Notes under the pieces: model-generated
Database searches by the model: none
Seen by the model: the letters and a program-made list of their open reading frames with translations, nothing else
What the model was told of the DNA's origin: nothing
Assembly: GCF_905163445.1 (NCBI RefSeq)
Contig: NC_053194.1
Coordinates: forward strand, 13,868,921-13,932,920
DNA: 64,000 nt
Source: Pararge aegeria
Taxonomy: Eukaryota > Arthropoda > Insecta > Lepidoptera > Nymphalidae
Direction: 5' to 3'
In this document: positions 21,545 through 33,036 of the stretch, piece after piece
How the letters are laid out: each line of letters starts with the position of its first letter
How positions within the stretch are numbered: position 1 is the first letter of the stretch
Program-made: the position numbers and the translations under genes

Positions 21545-21692
21545 TTGTCGGTCTACGTGGCATCGTACCGGAACGCTAATTCGCTAGGCGGCAAGTTTTC
21601 GAACGGTCCCAAATTGCTTCGTCAGGGATCGAAGCTAAGCTAAGCTACCCTCTATTTATAAGGCAACTGCATTAACCGCTACGCTACAGATA
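21545..21692 (-). mobile_element. SINE family B-like, reversed, with variant head
   Basis: 'ggcatcgtaccggaacgcta', 'attcgctaggcggcaag', then 'cccaaattgcttcgtcaggg' and 'atcgaag'. The head reads reversed as 'ctgtagcgtagcggttaatg', closer to an unprocessed tRNA than the usual B head, with an 'agcttagcttagctt' stutter between the A and B boxes. Confidence 0.7.
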
Positions 21693-22184
21693 CTCAGGAC
21701 TTTCATTAAAATTTTAACCATTGTATTTAAGCTGGATATAATAAAACCTTTTTTTTTAGCAGATGCTCATACCCTTATGTTAATTTATTTCTAAGTTAGG
21801 CTTTATTAAATTTAATTTCTCTCAAACAATCTAAAAACCTTTATTTTACTATTTTTTGCTTTGATTTTGGTAATGTTATTTGGTATATAAGATAGGTCTT
21901 TTTGAGATATCTGACACTTTTATTATTATGTAAAGCTTTTTCAAATTTAAATAGCAATCCTAAGAATTAGACTTGACTACCTGCGCCACTACTAAAGCTT
22001 TAATCAGGGACTAGAGCAAAATAATAAAAAAAGGTCACTAAAAGCCCTATTTACCCTTGATATTTTAAGATAAATCAGACGAACGACAATTTAATATGAC
22101 AGGATCACCTCGGAGAACTCGTTAAAGTGTTCTATTACTTAAGGTTAATGAAATTCCATGTCCATACGATCTCTGTATAGACTA
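21693..22184. other. AT-rich stretch without recognised features
   Basis: Nothing recognised. Confidence 0.4.
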
Positions 22185-22199
22185 TTATTTAGTCCTTAC

Positions 22200-22345
22200 G
22201 ATAATCATATCGTACGACGTTATAAATGCGAAAATGTATTTGTTTCTCCTTGTTAATGTCCTAACTAAGCAACCAATTGACTTGAATTTTGGCATATAGT
22301 TAGTTGAAAGAAAGGACAGGCACATATACTTTTTATCCCAACAAA
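22200..22345 (+). mobile_element. Helitron 5' fragment
   Basis: 'acgttataaatgcgaaaatg', 'tgttaatgtcctaactaagc', 'ttgaattttggcatatagtt' and 'actttttatcccaacaaaac' in Helitron order. No 3' terminus found. Confidence 0.55.
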
Positions 22346-22807
22346 ACAAACGGTTCCCGAGGGATTTGAAATAAATCAACCTTTCGGAATATATAATATA
22401 ATAATAGACAATCGTGATTAAAGACAAAAAAAAATATTTTTTATGCGTGCGTTCATAAAATCTTAATGTTTACTTAATAAGAGGCAGGATATAAAAAGCT
22501 TTATAAGAGATGGATTGTATCTTCTTATGAATATTTCTGTACGGAATGTCAATTAACATCCATTGAGCGATTTTACTTTCCGCAACATGTGGAATATGTA
22601 TCCAAGACAGCGCTTCCTAGTGCTAGTTTGCCACGTCATCATCGAAGACCCTAACATCCATTAGTCCTTCGAGATGCGTGCCTCACGTATTGCTTACGTT
22701 AATTTCTCTTGCGTCAAACAACTACTTTCTAAATTTAGGGAAGCCACTCTAATACCCAAAGACCCCAGCCTTCTCAGTCCTCCGAGCAATGAATCAATTA
22801 ATTAATA
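22346..22807. other. Unannotated stretch
   Basis: No gene recognised. Confidence 0.4.
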
Positions 22808-22935
22808 TCCTATTATAGTCTACTGCTGGACTAAAGGCTTCTCCGAACGATAGCGTTTGCCCATAATCACCACGCTGGGCAGACGGGTTGGTAACCACGT
22901 ATATCATAGTAGCAGCACTGGGGACGCTGCTGCTC
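22808..22935 (-). repeat. Dispersed repeat D, copy 2 (reversed)
   Basis: 'tagtctactgctggactaaa', 'ttgcccataatcaccacgct', 'gggcagacgggttggtaacc' and 'gtagcagcactgggg' are the reverse complement of the order seen at 38330-38478. Confidence 0.7.
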
Positions 22936-23960
22936 ATTCTCCTTTATATTCCCTTTGTATCGTATTTGATCTGCCGTCATCACACCGCCGCCTCCAAGAA
23001 ATGCACTTCATCCATTGCTACTTCAGTTTTACGTACACTTTCTTAAAACGACTAAAAAATATCGTTAGACAACGATCATATCGCATCGTATGCCATAAAC
23101 GTCCTGAAAAAAGAAACAATCTCGGCCGATCTTCGTCCAGCCGAAGAAGTAATTACCGTGGCAAATGCATGAGATGCGGGCGTAAAAATTCATTAATGTC
23201 AAACAAGCACCATTCATCAATCACCAAATGATTGATCACATGTTAAAACTTGTTTAGCTTAACGTATTGTTTGTTAAACATCCAATTTTTATCGGTGTAA
23301 TCGCTTCTTCGACTTGGCGACTGATGCTTATCGGTGGCGTAAATTGTTTGTGTTGTGAAAAATAAATGGAGTTTCGTGAATATTTAGTCACTTAAAAACT
23401 TGACCAGCTATAGACTGGCAGACCCGATAAATAATGCAAAGGAACAATTTATACCTAAACAAAAAGATATTTTGTCAAAATAAATAAATGAAAATAGTTG
23501 GAAAATCCAAAAGTGCACGCCTCATAATCTCATTCATTACAATAAAATTAAGATTATTTGTACATAATAATTAATCTACATATCATATATAAGTAATAGG
23601 CTTCTATTCCTCAACATACTGAAGCCTACTTATAAAAAAAAACAACTCGATAAGTGAAGTATTTCGCTCGTTATCGTGACCACAAGTTACGGGATCCGCA
23701 CATACAGACACACGGACGTCCAAGACAGAACTTTTTTAAACAATTTTTTAATTAGTTTAAATAATAAAAAGAGATTTGAAAATATCAAGAGTGTTAAGAA
23801 GTGTTTTTTCTCAACATTTGTTTATTAATATTCACTTATATAAGCAATAAAGAATAAAAAAAGAGACATTTTAAGTTGGAGAATCACTCGGTGTGCGTAA
23901 ACTGACAGTAATACCCACCTCAACGCTTCCCTTATGAGGCGTGCAATTGTGTTACTACTC
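22936..23960. other. Unannotated stretch with one unrecognised open frame
   Basis: A 124-codon plus-strand frame (22857-23231) starts inside repeat D and ends with basic residues (KRPEKRNNLGRSSSSRRSNY). It has no known domain and starts in a repeat, so I do not call it a gene. The rest is AT-rich. Confidence 0.3.
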
Positions 23961-23962
23961 CG

Positions 23963-24238
23963 ATGTTGATTAGTAGAGGATTTTTTTTTGTGGCAGAGGT
24001 CGTCCAGGGAAGCACCATCGCCATGTTTATTTCTGCCGCTAAGCAGCATTGCGACCTGGCAAATAATCCTGTTAAGTTTGGTGACGATCGGATCACTCCT
24101 AATTTTGAACTGTTAAACTGTCAAATACAGCTTTTATTTACTATGATGATATTCTATTGTTGGGTGTACATGGGTGTAGATAAAGATCTTCACCCCCTCG
24201 AGAAGAGAATAGAAGAGAATGAATACGGAGAGAAATAA
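23963..24238 (+). repeat. Repeat M fragment with a 91-codon open frame
   Basis: 23996-24060 ('gtcgtccagggaagcaccat', 'tttatttctgccgctaagca') matches 57995-58100 and 37797-37870, so the frame MLISRGFFFVAEVVQGSTIA onward begins in a dispersed repeat. The C-terminal half (NCQIQLLFTMMIFYCWVYMG, hydrophobic; DLHPLEKRIEENEYGEK) has no recognised relatives. A real protein is unlikely. Confidence 0.45.
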
Positions 24239-24307
24239 ATGATTTAATATATTATGAGACTTAAATTAAAAATTTAATGATGTAAGTTTATTGTTTAAAT
24301 AAAATAA

Positions 24308-24352
24308 AGCTAAATCTAGCCCGGCGAAGCGGGCTGGGTACGCTAGTATTAA
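24308..24352 (+). mobile_element. Helitron 3' terminus with hairpin
   Basis: 'agcccggcgaagcgggct' forms a 6-bp GC stem just upstream of 'gggtacgctagtatt'. A short hairpin followed by CTAG/T is the canonical Helitron end. The 5' part was not located. Confidence 0.75.
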
Positions 24353-24394
24353 TATAAAAATCATGGCCTCACTATAAATAAATATAGAACAAGT

Positions 24395-24535
24395 GGTGAA
24401 ACTCTATTGGTTAGGTATTTGGCTTCTCTTTCGGAGGCCAATTTTAAATCCCAGCACGCACCTCTGACCTTTTTAAGTAATGTGATTAGTTAGTCGGCTA
24501 ACCTGTTAGGAACTATGGCAGTTATATTAAAACCC
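24395..24535 (+). mobile_element. SINE C head fused to a reversed SINE B tail
   Basis: 24395-24480 is a diverged family C head ('tctctttcggaggccaattt', 'taaatcccagcacgcacctc'). 24490-24535 ('gctaacctgttaggaactat', 'ggcagttatatt') is the end of family B in reverse. Confidence 0.65.
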
Positions 24536-26937
24536 TAAACAGAAACACAGATTTTAACAGAAAGCCCTATATTATAAAATAACCCTCTGTTTCTGGTAAA
24601 AAACAACAACATTATTTGCTATCCTCTTTGTCCAAAACGTATTTAGGAAACCTTTCACGAATTAGCATGTTCAATATTAAAAACGCTAATCCATTCAAAT
24701 GACACACAAAATGATAAATACTCAACTGAGTCATCCCCCATAAGCCGTTGTCCACGATCGTAATCCTGGAAACGTCAAATTTAATCCAACTTTGAAATTC
24801 CAGCTCTGATTTGCACCTCCAAAGCGATACCTTGCGGCCTCTTCAAAAAACAGGGTAAGCATTTAGGCTATGGTCACACTAACGACATTTTGCTACACAA
24901 GAATGATCGAGTACTATCGAACAAGATATAAGTGGTTTTTAAATATAATATGTCAAATATTGTAAAGTTGGTAATTGTATAATCCGTCCATATAGGTAGA
25001 TATATTTGCTATTCACCATATTGTTTTACTCGTTCAGTGACAAGATGCTGCTATTCCCTATTTTGAATGGAAAATTAATTTCATCGTCATTGCTGTCTAT
25101 CGACAAAAGTGAAAATGAAGTTGACAATGAAATGGAAATGAATGGGACTGAAACGGGACCAGTTAGGATATTAATAATCTTACATTCGTTTTGAAATAAA
25201 AATTTAAAAAGAAATAAAATTATAAAATAAAATTTTACCCCTCAATCGCCCTTGTGTTTCCCTTTTTAGAACTCAAGGTCAATTTGAAACTGTAGCGTTT
25301 AAACTTAACTAAATAGACGTTTTAATTCAGTTTGTCACTATGCTTCGCTGATACATGTTTAAGTAGTTGCGGGTAATTTCTACAAAACAGCAACAAAACA
25401 AAAAGTCCCTTGTGAGATTTAACGCTATAATTCAAACTTATTTGGAGCGATACCTCGCTCTTTATAAAAATACCTTCGTTTATAGGACAGACTTACCGCG
25501 ATAAAAACGCAGAGTCAACGAAGCGTCCTCAGATGAGCTCCTTTTGAATAATTTACACCTAAAGACATCGAAAAGAGGACTTACTCTTAAATACTTTTCA
25601 CGTTTTAGTTACCATTTCATTATCCTTAACGTCTTTTAAACAAGGTTCTTTTTTGTATGGCTTTTGCTTTTTGAGTTGTAAAATCGAATTTGTTTTCGGT
25701 ATCTCAACATCACAGCCTGTCACGGCGCGTTTTCTTTATTCGTACCCAAGTCTCTGTCAGTTTTTGTGGCGTTTTTGATATGCGTAACAAATTAAATACC
25801 TTTAAAGTGTCTTATTAGAATACCTTCTTTGTCATAAGTTTGTATCACGTATATCAAATTGCTGTGACTGTAATTAAAGTCTGAAGTGTTATTAATAGGT
25901 TTCGATTGTACTCCCACGTACATTAATGTGGTAATATATGCTCTTTTGATTATAGAAAGCCTTTCTCATCTAGAAATTCAAGGGCTTTGTAGTATCCACC
26001 CACATTAAGCATTATTAAAGCAAAGAATTGACAAGCGCTGGTGCAGATGTTCATAGGCACCTGTCAAGATACACCTAGGTATTCCTTGGCAAAACGATGC
26101 GTATGAAAAGCCGATTTGCGATAAACCACATTTATTAGCATCGGAAACAATATTGTAATATTATACTCGTAAATTAAGTTAGTCTTTCATTTATTTCGCT
26201 TGGTTGATACATTAAAAGCTCCTTTAACGTCAGTGCCAAAAAGAAAACTTTTCAAACACGTTCTTGTTCTTTTGCATGTGTAAATAATAAATATTATCAT
26301 GTTTACAGCGAAGGAAAAAAACAATAATTAAATATTTATTTTTGTCATAATGTTACGTTTTGTTCGAACTCAAGACTATATCAAAAGATACAACTCAAAA
26401 CAGTTTCTCTGACCGATTTTGGACACCGTGGACAATCGTCAATGAGATTTTTCATCAAGCTTGTGCGCAAACACAGGAGCACTCTCATAGTCTGATAGGG
26501 CTGCTTCAACACGATCGGAAAGACATCGTGCTCTCAGGGGCACGGCGATGAATCACCGCCAATTTAGTACATACTGGTACAAAAAAATTCTTAATTGAAA
26601 AACCCAATACTATTTATTAATCTGACGCGGAGATAGAACTGGGAACCACTAAAATGATGTTTATGTTTATTTTTTTAAAGGATATACACCGCTATGCCAA
26701 AGAGATGGTAAAGAAATTGTTGTTGTAAAATGTATCTATAAGGGCAGATCGAACACTGTCCGAACTTACAATGTCAAGACCTCATGATGCCATAGATGGA
26801 GAGGGAGTGTGAACAGAGGCATGCCGCGAGCGCATAGTCAACTAATGCGCGACGGATAGCTTCGTGAGTACACAGATTAAGTAAATCAGTATATTCAAAA
26901 GTGTTATGGTACAGTGTCCTTACCCAATATTTAAGAC
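24536..26937. other. Longest repeat-poor tract
   Basis: About 2.4 kb in which I recognise no SINE, LINE or Helitron. Short open frames (25006-25194, 26360-26551) show no known domain and no plausible splice context. 26440-26550 is somewhat GC-richer. If a host exon or conserved non-coding element is hidden in the window, this tract and 15160-15620 are the places to look. Confidence 0.35.
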
Positions 26938-26985
26938 TAGCTGTTTGCCGCGTGATTCGCTCGCGCTCATTACGGTGTTCTATAA
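26938..26985 (-). mobile_element. Helitron 3' terminus, reversed fragment
   Basis: 'gactagctgtttgccgcgtg' followed by 'attcgctcgcgctcattacg' resembles the reversed CTAGT end, diverged. Confidence 0.45.
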
Positions 26986-27118
26986 ATTAAACGTTATTGT
27001 AGTGCATCAGAAATGTTCGCGAGGGCTCACACTGATGACTTTTTTGCCATCAGAAGAAAACAAATAGCATCCTTGATGATGAAAACGTGAGTAAGTAGTA
27101 ACGGCATTCTAAAAGCAT

Positions 27119-27463
27119 ATCATCATCATCATCACATCAACCGATAGACGTCCACTGCTGGACATAGGTCTTTTGTAGGGAGTTCCAAGTTCCACGATTC
27201 TGAGCCGCTTGGATCCAACGGCTACCTGCGACGCGCTTAATGTCGTCTGTCCACCTCGTTGGGGGTCGACCAACGCTGCGCTTACCATTACGGGGCTGCC
27301 ATTCCAGCACCTTGGGAACCCAACGTCCATCCTTTCTCCGAACTATGTGCCCGGCCCATTGACACTTAAGCTTCGCGACTCGTTGAGCTATGTCGGTAAC
27401 TTTGGTTCTTCTACGAATCTCCACATTTCTGATTCGATCGATCGAAAAGCATATAGCAAACAA
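27119..27463 (-). mobile_element. RTE-like LINE, best-preserved C-terminus
   Basis: One uninterrupted minus-strand frame of 108 codons. It reads IRNVEIRRRTKVTDIAQRVA, KLKCQWAGHIVRRKDGRW, RNGKRSVGRPPTRWTDDIKR, AAQNRGTWNSLQKTYVQQWT and stops at 27137-27139, followed by an ATC/GAT trinucleotide tail (27119-27136), the usual kind of RTE 3' end. The RT and endonuclease domains are absent, so it is a 5'-truncated retrocopy and one of the younger ones here. Confidence 0.85.
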
Positions 27464-27669
27464 TAAATCGATACGACTCTCCGATTATCAAGCTGTATAT
27501 TAAACTCCACGTAGGGCTGCCTGGACGCAGAAATTCTAATTAGAAACCTTTTTTATATTGCATATTAATATTTCATGTAAGTTTTTTTGATTTAGTTTAG
27601 TTTTTAGTTTTTCTGTTATGTAATAGTGCAGATGGGTCATAGTTACCAAATAAAAATAAATAAATAAAT

Positions 27670-27790
27670 CCCTTTACTCTCCGTCTTTCGACTAACTCTG
27701 TGCCAAAAAATCAAGTTTGATAGCTAATTCACGGCGTCAAGGAAGGATAAACAAACAAAAACACTTTCACAGTTATAATAATTCCATGGT
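27670..27790 (-). mobile_element. Helitron 5' fragment, reversed
   Basis: 'gactaactctgtgccaaaaa', 'cacggcgtcaaggaaggata' and 'aaacactttcacagttataa' are the reverse of the 5' block seen at 1793 and 22200. Confidence 0.55.
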
Positions 27791-28382
27791 AAAATAAATA
27801 CGAAATAATGAAATTTTAGTGCGTTTTCTCATTGATTGGAGGGGATACAAGGTGCTGGAAAAATTTGTTAATATGCAATTTATTTCCTTAGCTTACGTAT
27901 TTAAAATTATACCTATACATATATACATAATTAAATAAAATAAATAATAATAAAACCAAATAGCTAACTGGCTGGAATGCCTCCGTTACAGCCTGAAGTG
28001 ACACGATGGCATTTGTCGTTCAGGCGACCTGTATTTACGGGTTAAAGTTATATACGCTCTTTCAAAAGTATGTACTGAGTATTATGTTTAGAAAAGTCTT
28101 TAAATCATCCTTGACAGCCATATTTTTTCTTTTTTAGATATGTCTTTAAAACAAGCAAAAAAACGAGTTAACACACTGAAGTACGACTTACTCTGTGGTG
28201 TCACGACGGGCACCTACAGGCGGCATACCTTAAATGGTTGTTTTTGATACGCTTAACATTATAAGCCCCGTGATATCACATATAAGATGATAATAATGTA
28301 ACTCTGAAGAGAAGCGTTTAACTTAACTCAAATCTTCCATTTATAAATTACACATTGTGTATACATATAATACAACAAAAAA
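27791..28382. other. Unannotated stretch
   Basis: 27960-28060 ('gtgacacgatggcatttgtc', 'gttcaggcgacctgtattta') is GC-richer and unrecognised. Confidence 0.35.
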
Positions 28383-28500
28383 TATTTGTGTGATGAACAT
28401 GAATGTTTTTCAGTGTCTGGGTGTTTATACATAAGCTACGCTTACTTTGGGCCTAGATGGCGATGTGGGTATTGTCGTAGAATATTTATTTATTTATACC
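28383..28500 (+). mobile_element. SINE family A, head missing and internally deleted
   Basis: 'tttgtgtgatgaacatgaat', 'cagtgtctgggtgtttatac' joined straight to 'ataagctacgcttactttgg' and 'gatggcgatgtgggtattgt'. The usual AT-rich middle is missing. Confidence 0.85.
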
Positions 28501-28511
28501 TACAACAAGAA

Positions 28512-28705
28512 TACCTACTTGGCGCAGTGGTGAGCGTTGTAGTCTTAAAAGTGGGTGGTCCCGAATTCGATCCCCGGCAGGGTCATTTATAATTTATAAA
28601 TAAGGTCATTTATAATTTCAGAATCTTCGGCAGTAGTAAATTACCACCCTACCGACAATCCATTTAGTGCACCGGTACGATGACGCGTAGAAAGACAGCA
28701 TTGTC
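28512..28705 (+). mobile_element. SINE family B, 5' two thirds
   Basis: Head 'ttggcgcagtggtgagcgtt', B-box 'gaattcgatccccggcaggg', a duplicated 'gtcatttataattta' piece, then 'attaccaccctaccgacaat' and 'gcaccggtacgatgacgcgt'. The 3' end is lost. Confidence 0.85.
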
Positions 28706-29020
28706 ACTTTATCTAATTCAATAAAAAAATTCTCATTTTTTAAATTTAGATTTTAAAATTTAAAATTTTGTGTTTGTAATCTCATATTGAATTTTGTTAT
28801 AAAAAACTCATTTTCAGTTTACGTTCCTTAAATATTTCGCACCAGGCGAATCGGTGGCGTAACTTTAGATTGCGCCTTCGTTAGACATTATTTAATGTAA
28901 AAAGCTATACAAGCATACAACTAATTAAAACTAATAAACATATTATACTCATGCTATTTCAAACGGATTAGAGCGGCAGTTATTATTATGTGCATCTTTT
29001 AGAAACATAGGAGTGTCAGA
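28706..29020. other. AT-rich stretch without recognised features
   Basis: Nothing recognised. Confidence 0.4.
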
Positions 29021-29273
29021 GTGAAGCGGCGAAGCGGTGGGTCGACTCACTTTCGGAGGGCGGAATTCTAATCCCAGCAAGCACCTTTAAATTTTCAAAG
29101 TTTACGTTTTATGTTATTAAAATATCACTTGCTTCAACGGTGAAGCAAAGGTGTTTGGAGTCCACCAATCAGCACTGGACCAGCGTGGTGGACTACGGCC
29201 TTAACCCGTTCTCAGCGTTGGAGGAGACCTATGCCCTGTAGTGGGCCAGTAATTGGTTGATTTGATGATGATG
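29021..29273 (+). mobile_element. SINE family C
   Basis: Head 'gtgaagcggcgaagcggtgg', B-box-like 'ggaattctaatcccagcaag', then 'atcacttgcttcaacggtga', 'ccagcgtggtggactacggc' and the GATGATGATG terminal repeat. One short deletion follows 'gtgaagca'. Confidence 0.85.
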
Positions 29274-29984
29274 AATATAGGAGTAATGTTTTTTACTAAC
29301 CATACAATAATTTATTATAACACAACTATGATAAATATATGTGATAAATGCCTGAAATAAAGATTATTATTAGTATATATCCATCGATTATACATCTAAC
29401 TAACTGTACAGGGTGAATTTCATTGAATGCGATACATTCATTTGCCATTTCAGGGGTCACTTACTAGGCGTGCAGAGCACAGCAGGAGTCAAGATGAATG
29501 CGTGGTGTAGGAGTTAACTACGTGATACTAACGTCGCACGGGAAAACGTTAAATATGTTTTTACGAAATTTATTTATATTTAACATTTTATTTATCTTTG
29601 AAGACGTTTTTTCTTCCTATATATTTATTAGACACGTCATGTTAAGTACAGACATTCTTTGTAAAGGCAACTTTGCACGTATTTAAAAATCAGATATGCC
29701 CACAGATCGTAACCTACGAGTACGTCAAATGTGTCATTCCTTACTCTTTAGAGTAGGTATTTAAAATTTGCTTCAAAATATAGGCTCCGGGACGGGAGGG
29801 ATATTATAGGTAATGTCTTGGAATGAAACATACTCATATAATTGGGACAGAACTTTACTTCCAGGTATGTTTGTTTGATCATCAATTAGGATAGGATTAG
29901 AATAATTTAATATTTAATTAGTTTTATTGAGATAATCCATTAAATAGACGCTTCCTTACAACCCAACTTATACGTAGTGTTAAT
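29274..29984. other. AT-rich stretch without recognised features
   Basis: A 62-codon frame at 29498-29686 is unrecognised. No repeat family found. Confidence 0.35.
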
Positions 29985-30055
29985 AAACTCGTCATCGGAC
30001 ATTTCGAAAGTACTTATATTAGCCCTACTTGAAATTAATGAATTTAAATTTAAAT
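29985..30055 (+). mobile_element. LINE 3' end fragment
   Basis: 'acatttcgaaagtacttata' and 'cctacttgaaattaatgaat' followed by TTTAAAT-type repeats match the terminus at 45930-45997. Confidence 0.65.
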
Positions 30056-30749
30056 ATAAATTATTAGTAATTTATATTTATATACAAATTAAAGTAAACA
30101 TAATTAAAAAATAATTAAATAAGCTCAGTTTTCGATGAGAAAACAGTCAACGAAACGTCAACTTCGTCAAACTTTTATGGGTAGAATCGGTCTGAGCTAT
30201 CGCACTCTTCGGGGAACAGCTCAGCGCGTCGGCAATAGTTTTCTCAAACGTCTATTCATGAAATATGTCCTAGCCATACTGAATACATCAAATAAGTTGG
30301 ACTGTAAAGAAGCTAGTACAATCTGTAATACAATTCCGTTTTTTTATCCACTCCTAGTACGCATCGCAACAATGACACCAGGAACACAAAAGATAACAAG
30401 TACCTATTTTACAAATTACCTTTGTGCTTCTCAGGTACATCATGCCCAAAAGAATGTCTCGCTTTTATAGCTCAAGAACTTCCAAGGACGCAAAAGAATT
30501 CACTGTGAGCTCCACGTGAATATTGCCCTTAAACGTGACATTTCTATCAAAAAATCCAATTTCGCATACGTCTGTAACACGTGACGCGTAAAAAGTTAAC
30601 AAAGCCAGCATAAAGTTGCCAAATAATTTATGATTTCTTGACCTCTTTCATATTGTGGACCGCTGTGGCCTTTCTTACTACCTGCCTAACATTTTTTTTA
30701 CTCTCCTACAGGTTAGCCTTGACTACAATTACAACTGATAAAGTGATCA
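30056..30749. other. Unannotated stretch with an unrecognised 111-codon frame
   Basis: The frame at 30135-30470 (MRKQSTKRQLRQTFMGRIGL onward) has a basic start and no known domain. Its start lies in AT-rich DNA with no promoter or splice evidence. I would not annotate a gene. Confidence 0.3.
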
Positions 30750-30945
30750 TGCAGTTTACGCAACATCGTACCGGAATGCGAAATTGCTTTGTGTCACATC
30801 TTTATCGGTAGGTAACTAGACATCCCAGACCAGACCAGATAAAATTCAGAAATTATAAATTCCCAAATTGCCCCTGCCGATTATCGAACCGGGGACCTCC
30901 AACTGGAAACCACTGGGTTCGCCGCTGCGCCAAAAAGGAAGCTCG
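30750..30945 (-). mobile_element. SINE family B with intact tRNA-like head
   Basis: Reversed head: 'ggttcgccgctgcgccaa', B-box 'gattatcgaaccggggacct', then 'ttcagaaattataaattccc' and 'caacatcgtaccggaatgcg'. Part of the 3' tail (30700-30750, 'ctacaggttagccttgacta') is also recognisable. Confidence 0.85.
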
Positions 30946-31525
30946 TCAAAAAATTGTATTATGATAGCCATCAAAAGCAAACCTGTTATCAAAAAGCAAG
31001 AAGTGTCATTCCGCATGTAGGAATCGCTAACGATACGTCCAGAGTGACAAGGGCCTATTAATTTTTACGATCCATTAAATTCTCTAACCGAAGCGATTTA
31101 TAAGGACTGGTTCTCATTCAGGCATTTAGTGTCGGTACACGACTTCGGTTTTTTTATTGCACCAATCGGAGCTACACATAGAATCCTAAGCTATTTTCTA
31201 TACTTATAATTGACGGACCAAGCAAATTGACTACCTAATTCTAAGCGTGCAATTATTGAAACTCTCAACAAAAAAAACTATTATAATTTAAAATAATACC
31301 TTGGCTACAGTAATATACCCACTTATTTCACTTTTGTTACTGTATACCAACATTTGTAATTGTTATTCTAATAAATTTAAAATAAATTATTAACTATTTC
31401 TGATTCTTGTATTTTTATTATTTTAATTGTAACGTATTTTTTTTTAATTATTTGCACACTGTCTGTGACAGTCGATTGTGAACGGAGTGTTTACTTAAAT
31501 GTTATCTTGTTATGTACCCACTTGT
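30946..31525. other. Unannotated stretch
   Basis: 31208-31230 ('taattgacggaccaagcaaa') matches the end of repeat G. The rest is AT-rich. Confidence 0.35.
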
Positions 31526-32185
31526 TATGTTTCGGTGCGATGTCGCGTATGAACCGATTAGGAATATGAATACGATACTCCCTAACAGGTTAGCCCGCTA
31601 GCATCTTAGACTGCATATTCATTTACCACCAGGTAAGATTCCATCGTGGAGGATTACATCTATCTAGGCTGCCAAATATGCAACGATGGTAGTTGCCGGA
31701 GATAAAGACACGCATAGCAATGGCGAAAAGTGTATGATACGGCTTGGCAGTATATGGAAAAATCGAGGCATAACATTCAACACTAAGACCCGCTTGGTCC
31801 GTGCCTTGATTTTCCCTATATTCATGTACGGAGTTGAACCGTGGACCATCAAAGCAAGAGAAAGGCAAAGGATAGACGCGTTCGAGATGTGGTGCTGGAG
31901 GCGCATGTTGAGAATACCCTGGACAGCCAAGCTTACAAATGTGTCTATCCTGGCGCAGCTAGCAGTTAGTGTTCGCCTTTACTCGATATGTTACCAACGT
32001 TTGCTTTCTTATTTCGGGCACATAATGCGTCGGGGGAATGGTCTCCAACAGAAGCCGATGGAGACAGTTTACCAACGCGAAGTTGAGATCTCACCAGGAC
32101 CACGATCTTCAGTGATGAAGGAACAACCAGAGAGAGAGAGAGAGAGATTCCAGTCTAGGGCTAACTTGTATTTTCAAGAAAAAAC
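31526..32185 (+). mobile_element. SINE family B split by an RTE insertion
   Basis: The left piece 31526-31643 ('ttcggtgcgatgtcgcgtat', 'accaccaggtaagattcca') and the right piece 32145-32185 ('agattccagtctagggctaa', 'cttgtattttc') are contiguous in every other B copy. The 8 bases AGATTCCA occur on both sides of the insert (31636-31643 and 32145-32152), a target-site duplication. The SINE is therefore older than the RTE insertion. Confidence 0.9.
31644..32144 (+). mobile_element. RTE-like LINE fragment nested in a SINE
   Basis: A 501-bp insert. It begins VEDYIYLGCQICNDG, shifts frame near 31700, then reads open through GITFNTKTRLVRALIFPIFM, YGVEPWTIKA, RIDAFEMWCWRRMLRIPWTA and LSYFGHIMRRGNG. 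These are the motifs that follow the reverse transcriptase core in RTE-clade elements. It is 5'-truncated and ends in an (AG)n microsatellite (32129-32145). It belongs to a different subfamily from the SVGRPPTRW-type copies, as far as the non-overlapping parts allow. The 178-codon frame runs past the insert into SINE sequence. Confidence 0.88.
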
Positions 32186-32567
32186 CAAAAATAAAATATG
32201 TCTAAACAAGCTCTACTACTAGAAACAATTACTAACATATTTAGGTTTCATCTTTTTTTTTTGGCTCTCATATCCTCTCGCTTTATTCACTCTCATATTA
32301 TATCGTTCCACGAGGACAGGACCTTAGAGATTTATAGCTGGTCGCGACACAAGGCAGTTACTGTGCATTAAAGCTTCTGTCGGTGTTTGAAAAGCTCAGT
32401 TTACTAATTATTGCACCTCGCATAATACCATTACCACTTAATACCAGCACTTTACTGAGCTCTGCTAATTGAATTCCCAACTTTAAATGCATCGAAAACA
32501 TGACTTTACAGTCCAATTAATTGCAAAGGTAACTTTTATTACACCATTAACGTTTTGACAACTCCTC
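32186..32567. other. Unannotated stretch
   Basis: Nothing recognised. Confidence 0.4.
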
Positions 32568-32840
32568 TGGCGCGATATCCAGCGGGGAAAATTTGGGAAT
32601 TTAGAAGTTCAGAATTTTTCTGATCTGGTCTGGTGGGAGGCTCTGGCCGTGGCTATTTACCGACCTACCGACAAAGATGTGCAGTCATGCTAAGATACCG
32701 ATTAGGGGTATAGGTCTAATATAACTGCCGTACTTCTAACTACTGTAACATAATGTAGTGGTAACAAAACAGGTTGACCCACCATCTAAGACTGCATCAA
32801 AACTTAATAAGGGCTAACTTGTAGTGAAATAAAAAAAATG
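32568..32840 (+). mobile_element. SINE family B, rearranged interior
   Basis: 'atctggtctggtgggaggct', 'ggccgtggctatttaccgac', 'gataccgattaggggtatag', then about 45 bp of unmatched sequence ('tactgtaacataatgtagtg') before 'acaggttgacccaccatcta' and 'gggctaacttgtagtgaaat'. The tRNA head is deleted after 'ctggcgcg'. Confidence 0.85.
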
Positions 32841-33036
32841 ATAATACCTTAACATATACAATCAATATTTAACAACTACAGAATACAACATCCGCTGCTG
32901 TTCTGCTAATCTCAATATTAAACCAACTGCAATATATTGGAGAGAAGCAGGCGATACTCTGCGGAATTCCATGATATACTATGAAAATTAAGCTTAATTT
33001 TGCTATACTTACTATGGATAATGACGAAATTTTTGA

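Noticed and set aside
21257..21692. Tandem SINEs as a CRISPR-like array
   Set aside because: No regularly spaced short repeats with unique spacers exist anywhere in the window, and the sequence is eukaryotic.
22857..23231. 124-codon open frame with a basic C-terminus
   Set aside because: It begins inside dispersed repeat D and has no recognised relatives.
30135..30470. 111-codon open frame as a host gene
   Set aside because: No known domain, no splice sites of note, and a start in AT-rich DNA. The length is reachable by chance in 64 kb.
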